This document shows positions 60,047 through 64,000 of a stretch of DNA of 64,000 nucleotides, in pieces. Below the pieces are notes generated by a model, which saw only the letters and a program-made list of their open reading frames with translations, was not told the DNA's origin and ran no database searches. The stretch is from Nocardia carnea NBRC 14403. Lineage in GTDB: Bacteria > Actinomycetota > Actinomycetes > Mycobacteriales > Mycobacteriaceae. How positions within the stretch are numbered: the first letter of the stretch is position 1; every line of letters begins with the position of its first letter. The position numbers and the translations under genes were made by a program. The stretch is taken from the NCBI RefSeq assembly GCF_000308515.1, contig NZ_BAFV01000054.1, positions 27,753-91,752 of the forward strand. The letters run 5' to 3'.

Positions 60047-61390
60047 TCAGGCGCTGTCGCGTTCCTCGCGGAAGCCGGGCAGCCAGCGGGAGGCCAGTTG
60101 CATGAAGGGCACCTCGGCATCGAGCTGGGCACAGATACCGATCGAACCGCCCAGCACCCGGAAGATCATCACGTATTCAGCTGGCAGCATCATGGCCCGC
60201 GCGGTTTTCATCTCCGGCGAGGAATAGTCGGTGGCCTTACCCGCCACCCGCTGCATCCAGCGGCGGGTGAAATGGAACGATTCGGAGCGAATCGGATCGG
60301 TGAACGGGCGCAGGTACTCCTCGATCTCCTGCTCGGTGAGAGTTTTACCGGGCAGCACCCACCCGTTGGCGTGCAGTAGTTCGGTGAGCCGGCCGTATTC
60401 CTCGGCCACCGCCAGGGCGAGTATCCGTCCCAGGAGCTCGGGGAAACCACCCTGCAGCGGGGCGCAGGCACCGTAGTCGATCACCGCGAGCTTGCCCTCG
60501 GGGGTGATCATGAAATTGCCCGGATGCGGGTCCGCGTGCAGGAGCCCGACGGCTTCGGGCGAGGAGAAGTGGAAGCGGCCCATCAGTCCGGCGACCCGGT
60601 TACGCAGGACGCGAGTACCCTCGGGATCGGCGTCGCCTGCGGCGATGATCGCGGAAACCGATGTACCGTCGAGCCATTCGCTGACGATGACCTTCGGCGC
60701 GCTCGCGACCACCTTCGGCACCACGAATTCCGGATGCCCCTCGTAGGCCTTGCTGAACGCCCGCTGATTCGCGGCCTCGTTGCGGTAGTCCAGCTCTTCC
60801 TCGGTACGTTCGTTGATCTCGGCGAGCAGCGGTTTCACATCGGCGCCGGGGATGACCTTCGCGAACAGGCCCGTCATCCGGTTCAGCGTCCGCAGATCCG
60901 CGCGCAGCGCCTCGTCCGCGCCGGGGTACTGGACCTTCACCGCGACCCGGCGGCCGTCCGACCACACCGCTTTGTGCACCTGGCCGATACTGGCCGAGGC
61001 GGCCGGGGTGTCGTCGAACGATTCGAAACGTTTCCGCCAGTCGGTGCCGAGCTGCTGATCGAGGACGCGGTGCACTGTGGCCGCGGGCATAGGCGGGGCC
61101 GCGGCCTGCAGTTTGGTGAGGGCCTCGCGATAGTGTTCGCCGAATTCCTCGGGAACCGCGGCCTCCATCACACTCAGCGCCTGGCCGAATTTCATCGCGC
61201 CGCCCTTGAGCTCACCGAGTACGGCGAACAGCTGTTCGGCCGCCTTCTGGTTCATCTCGGTGTTGATTTCCTGGCGATCGCCACCCGCGAGCTTGCGGCC
61301 GAAACCGACCGCGGCACGACCCGCCACACCGAGCGGAATCTTGGCTAACTTCGCATTGCGGGACATGGGCCGGCGCACGATCTCAGACAC
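60047..61390 (-). CDS. ABC1 atypical kinase (UbiB/ADCK family)
   Basis: 447 residues from the GTG at 61390, chosen because the resulting N-terminus aligns with the start of M. tuberculosis Rv3197 as I remember it; the open frame begins at 61531. Family motifs: GGAMKFGQALSVME (KxGQ), ASASIGQVHKAVW (Ala-rich loop), VAVKVQYPG (lysine), HADPHPGNFMI (catalytic Asp) and IDYGACAP (metal-binding Asp). UbiB-like proteins are ATPases that support lipid or quinone pathways; Rv3197 has been linked to macrolide resistance. Convergent with whiB7. Confidence 0.9.
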   Translation of the reverse strand: MSEIVRRPMSRNAKLAKIPLGVAGRAAVGFGRKLAGGDRQEINTEMNQKAAEQLFAVLGELKGGAMKFGQALSVMEAAVPEEFGEHYREALTKLQAAAPPMPAATVHRVLDQQLGTDWRKRFESFDDTPAASASIGQVHKAVWSDGRRVAVKVQYPGADEALRADLRTLNRMTGLFAKVIPGADVKPLLAEINERTEEELDYRNEAANQRAFSKAYEGHPEFVVPKVVASAPKVIVSEWLDGTSVSAIIAAGDADPEGTRVLRNRVAGLMGRFHFSSPEAVGLLHADPHPGNFMITPEGKLAVIDYGACAPLQGGFPELLGRILALAVAEEYGRLTELLHANGWVLPGKTLTEQEIEEYLRPFTDPIRSESFHFTRRWMQRVAGKATDYSSPEMKTARAMMLPAEYVMIFRVLGGSIGICAQLDAEVPFMQLASRWLPGFREERDSA

Positions 61391-61473
61391 TCCCCCATCA
61401 TGGCCGACGGACCGGCGGATCTGCCACGGAAAACCGAAGAGAATTACCACAGCGGATACAAGTGTGAGTGTCA

Positions 61474-62337
61474 TCACAGTGCACCGCTGTTTTGCGATAC
61501 CAGACAACCGCACCGCTCGTGCGGAATCCACGGACGGCGGCGCAGCTGCCGGGTGCCGAGATCGAACTCCACCGTGCGGTTCAGCGTCTCCGGCGGTGAA
61601 GCCGGGTCACAGGCCAGAATCGTCTCGAGTTCGCCGAGCGCCAGGGCGGCCACGGCGGCGATACCGGCGGGGCTCGCATGCCCCGTCCGGCCGAGCAGCT
61701 GAGCGGCCAGCCGGGGCCATTCGGCATCGCGATCGACTCTGGCGAGATCGGCGCAGCGCAGGCAGCTGGTGAGCCCGGGCAGAACCAGCGGGCCGACGAG
61801 TCCCTTACCGTCGCGTAACCGGACCACCAGATGCGCGATCCGGGCCCGGGACAGCTCCCGGACCAGGCACGGGTCGGGAATCAGCGCATCGGCCAGCACC
61901 ACCAGATCTGCCGGCGCGACCGGGCCGGGCAGCCGGCCGTTCCGGTCGCGGGAGCGCGACGGCCGGATACCGAGCGCACACAGGCCGGAGGCGATCGCGT
62001 CGGCGAGCGGACCTGTCCCGTGGACGCGGATGGTTCGGACACAACCTGCGGGACATGAGGGATGTACCACCAGGCCGGCCGCATCGATCACCTCGAACAA
62101 CGCTGTCGCATGCCGAGGCTCGAGACCGAGCGAACGCGCCTGCCAGACGATCGCCGGACGGCTGTTCAGTCCGTCGAGTAGGCGGAGGAAACCCAGAACC
62201 TGCTGAGTCTCCAGGCCCGGGGCCTCACACAGTACGGCGGTCTCGGGATCCCAGCCCAGCTGGACCTGGCCGGTCGAGCGCACCAGGATCGGTACCCGGG
62301 GATGCAGAAGCGGCCCGCGCGGCCGAAGCGTCGTCAT
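61474..62337 (-). CDS. ThiF/cyclodehydratase-like (TOMM leader-binding type) protein
   Basis: 287 residues, ATG start. The C-terminal half carries LVGPLVLPGLTSCLRCADLARVDRDAEWPRLAAQL, close to the signature of the E1-like partner proteins of thiazole/oxazole-modified microcin cyclodehydratases, with zinc-type cysteines in CLRC and in HERCGC. A winged-helix-like N-terminal region precedes a Rossmann-like core (RTIRVHGTGPLADAIASGLCALG). No YcaO or precursor peptide gene is in the window. It lies between DUF2342 and the ABC1 kinase gene, same strand, as Rv3196 does between Rv3195 and Rv3197. Confidence 0.75.
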   Translation of the reverse strand: MTTLRPRGPLLHPRVPILVRSTGQVQLGWDPETAVLCEAPGLETQQVLGFLRLLDGLNSRPAIVWQARSLGLEPRHATALFEVIDAAGLVVHPSCPAGCVRTIRVHGTGPLADAIASGLCALGIRPSRSRDRNGRLPGPVAPADLVVLADALIPDPCLVRELSRARIAHLVVRLRDGKGLVGPLVLPGLTSCLRCADLARVDRDAEWPRLAAQLLGRTGHASPAGIAAVAALALGELETILACDPASPPETLNRTVEFDLGTRQLRRRPWIPHERCGCLVSQNSGAL

Positions 62338-62383
62338 GCCCGAAGTATGCGACGGCCGTTGTGCCGCAACAGATCCCCGAAAG

Positions 62384-62420
62384 GTAGTTATCCACAGGCC
62401 CTGGACCTGTGGATAACTAC
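62384..62420. promoter_or_regulatory. Inverted pair of perfect DnaA boxes / terminator-like hairpin
   Basis: GTAGTTATCCACAGG-CCCTGGA-CCTGTGGATAACTAC: a perfect 15-bp inverted repeat with a 7-base loop. Each arm contains TTATCCACA, the DnaA consensus (62388-62396 on plus, 62408-62416 on minus). It follows the DUF2342 stop by 77 bp on the minus strand and precedes the ThiF-like start by 47 bp, and could be a terminator, a DnaA-binding site or both. Confidence 0.75.
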
Positions 62421-62496
62421 GATTTTCCCAGCTGACGGGCGGTTCGAGACACTGCTCGAAGAGGCACAGGAAATCGGTGCGAAATCGAGCGGTGGA

Positions 62497-63939
62497 TCAG
62501 TTCTTGCCGCTGCCCTGCTCGGGATTCTCCGGGCCGGATTCGTCTCCGCCTTGCTCGGCGGGCGTATCCTGTTTCTCGCCTTTTTCGCCCTTACCGGCCT
62601 GTTCCCGCTCCGCAGCTTCGGTGGCGGCCAGCTGGGCCATGGGATCGTCGAACGCGCCGGCACCGCCGCCGATCACCGAATCGATGAACCCGGCGGGCGC
62701 GTCGAGATCCGCGGCATCGGGCAGCAGATCGGGATGAGCCCAGACACCGTCGCGGCCCGCGAGCCCGGCATCGTCGGTCAAGCGTTGCCACAGCGTGGCG
62801 GCCTCGCGCAGTTTGCGGGGGCGCAGCTCGAGGCCGACGAGGGTAGCGAAGGTTTGTTCGGCCGGGCCGCCGGTGGCTCGGCGGCGCCGCAGTGTCTCGG
62901 CCAGTGCGCCCGCACCGGGCAGACGTTCACCGACCGCCGCGCCGACCACGACCTGCACCCAGCCCTCGATCAGGGCGAGCAAGGTCTCCAGCCGGTCCAG
63001 AGCCTGTTTCTGCTCGGGGGTCGTCTGCGGTTCGAAACTGCCCTGGGACAGGATTTCCTCGAGCTTGCTCGGGTCGGTCAGCGCCGAGGGGTCGAGATCG
63101 CGGGCCGCCTCTTCGAGGGCGGAGAAATCCATGGTGATCCCGCGCGCATAGTCCTCGACCGCGCCGAGGAGCTGCTGGCGCAGCCACGGGACGTGCACGA
63201 ACAGGCGCTGATGGGCGACCTCGCGGGCGGCGAGGAACACCATGATCTCGCTCTCCGGCTGTTCGAGACCCTCGCTGAACTCCGAGATCGCCGTGGGCAG
63301 CAGCGCCGCCGTACCGGCCGGCCCCAGCGGCAGGCCGATATCGGTGCCGGTCAGAACTTCCTTGGCGAGCTGGCCCAATGCCTGCCCGAGCTGCGAACCG
63401 AAGGCGAGCCCACCCATCTGACCGAGCATGCCCATCATGGGTCCGGCCATTTCGCGCGCTTCCTCGGGCAGACCGGCGGTCCACATACCGGAGATCTGCT
63501 GCGCCACCGGATCGCAGAGTCGCTGCCAGGTGGGCAGCGTTTTCTCGATCCAGTCGTTGGCGGTCCAGGCCACCGTGGTCGTCGCGCCGGCGGGGAAGGT
63601 CGTCGCGTCGTCGAGCCACAGCTCGGCAAGATGGGCGGCATCGGCGATGGCCGCGGCCGTACCGCTCGACACCGGCTCGACGGTCTTCCCGAGTTGCTGG
63701 CGGGCCAGCCGTTTGGCCACGTCGTAGTTCACCGGGCCGGAACCGCCACCGGCCACGCCCTGCCCCATACCGCTGAGCATCTGCCCCAGCGAGGTGAGCA
63801 TCTGCCCCAGGGCCGCCGGATCGAAACCGGCCGCGCCGCCGCCGAGCCCGAACGGATCGTTACCGCCACCCGGCTTATCGCTGCGGCCACGGTCGTCGTC
63901 ATCGCCGCCCTGGGAAAATCCGAATCCGAAATCGCTCAT
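62497..63939 (-). CDS. DUF2342 zinc-metalloprotease-like protein
   Basis: 480 residues, ATG start. A Gly/Asp-rich head (FGFGFSQGGDDDDRG) and many Met/Gly repeats precede the Zincin_2-like (DUF2342) fold. The expected HExxH is degenerate, here AAREVAHQRLFVHVPWL, with only the second His; the downstream EGWVQVVV motif supplies another possible ligand. The C-terminus is Glu/Lys/Gly-rich and disordered. M. tuberculosis Rv3195 corresponds. Its start shares one base with the stop of a partial gene upstream (TAATG). Whether it is an active protease is open. Confidence 0.88.
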   Translation of the reverse strand: MSDFGFGFSQGGDDDDRGRSDKPGGGNDPFGLGGGAAGFDPAALGQMLTSLGQMLSGMGQGVAGGGSGPVNYDVAKRLARQQLGKTVEPVSSGTAAAIADAAHLAELWLDDATTFPAGATTTVAWTANDWIEKTLPTWQRLCDPVAQQISGMWTAGLPEEAREMAGPMMGMLGQMGGLAFGSQLGQALGQLAKEVLTGTDIGLPLGPAGTAALLPTAISEFSEGLEQPESEIMVFLAAREVAHQRLFVHVPWLRQQLLGAVEDYARGITMDFSALEEAARDLDPSALTDPSKLEEILSQGSFEPQTTPEQKQALDRLETLLALIEGWVQVVVGAAVGERLPGAGALAETLRRRRATGGPAEQTFATLVGLELRPRKLREAATLWQRLTDDAGLAGRDGVWAHPDLLPDAADLDAPAGFIDSVIGGGAGAFDDPMAQLAATEAAEREQAGKGEKGEKQDTPAEQGGDESGPENPEQGSGKN

Positions 63940-64000
63940 TACGCCTCACCCGCCGGTACGACGTCCGGGTGGTGTCCGGGGAGCGCGCGCGCACCGAGCC
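63939..64000 (-). CDS. C-terminal end of an upstream gene
   Basis: The minus strand from the window edge reads ...ALPGHHPDVVPAGEA and a TAA at 63939-63941 that overlaps the ATG of DUF2342 as TAATG, indicating translational coupling. Only about 20 codons are visible, so the family cannot be assigned. Confidence 0.45.
   Translation of the reverse strand, partial: LGARALPGHHPDVVPAGEA

Overview
This is a GC-rich, gene-dense stretch of an actinobacterial chromosome of the order Mycobacteriales, most likely Nocardia or a close relative. Evidence: the tmRNA tag reads ADSHQREYALAA (one residue from the mycobacterial tag as I recall it), prfB has no programmed frameshift, a whiB7 gene sits beside uvrD2 and mrx1, and many genes correspond to a Mycobacterium tuberculosis gene set that I recognise from memory (prfB-mscS-ftsE-ftsX, smpB-ssrA, fadE24-fadE23, hisN, UPF0182, PDZ/Lon-like protease, uvrD2, mrx1, ABC1 kinase). 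No rRNA, CRISPR array, prophage, integrase or insertion sequence was seen.

Layout. 0-4.4 kb: end of a DsbA-like gene, a small membrane protein, then a PepSY protein translationally coupled to a DUF5134-like His/Met-rich membrane protein, and a ferric-reductase-like heme membrane protein. 4.4-10.7 kb: tRNA-Ala, a second DsbA-like protein, an MFS exporter, phosphoglucomutase, a Fluc/CrcB pair and a divergent TetR regulator. 10.7-15.3 kb: an aldonolactone oxidoreductase, a sirtuin, small membrane proteins, smpB and the complete ssrA. 16-19.1 kb: a tightly packed three-gene unit that I read as a di-iron oxygenase-like protein, its FMN/[2Fe-2S] reductase and an alpha/beta hydrolase. 19.2-26.3 kb: WYL regulator, recQ, DinB-like protein, hisN, FMN reductase and XRE regulator.

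26.4-30.3 kb is the prfB-mscS-small protein-ftsE-ftsX cell-division/translation block. 30.5-41.4 kb is mostly lipid metabolism: the fadE24/fadE23 acyl-CoA dehydrogenase pair under two tandem palindromes, two tandem acyl-CoA synthetases, and a second PepSY module. 41.6-48.4 kb: galK, a membrane diguanylate cyclase, a ketosteroid-isomerase-like gene behind a perfect KstR-type operator, and an AurF-type oxygenase facing a TetR regulator. 48.9-51.3 kb: small genes, an F420-dependent reductase-like gene, tRNA-fMet and a resuscitation-promoting-factor-like transglycosylase.

51.4-64 kb carries the UPF0182 / PPA1309 / PDZ-Lon-like / mrx1 / uvrD2 / whiB7 block and, converging on it, an ABC1 kinase, a ThiF/cyclodehydratase-like protein and a DUF2342 zincin-like protein. 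The whiB7 leader shows promoter, A/T tract, a 113-codon uORF, an intrinsic terminator and then the structural gene, so transcription attenuation can be read directly. Other less expected signals are two perfect inverted DnaA boxes that form a 15-bp hairpin at 62.4 kb, a long inverted repeat between the two fadE genes, and a possible 27-residue small protein or sRNA with its own terminator at 50.0 kb.

All functional names rest on motif reading and memory of families; no database search was run.
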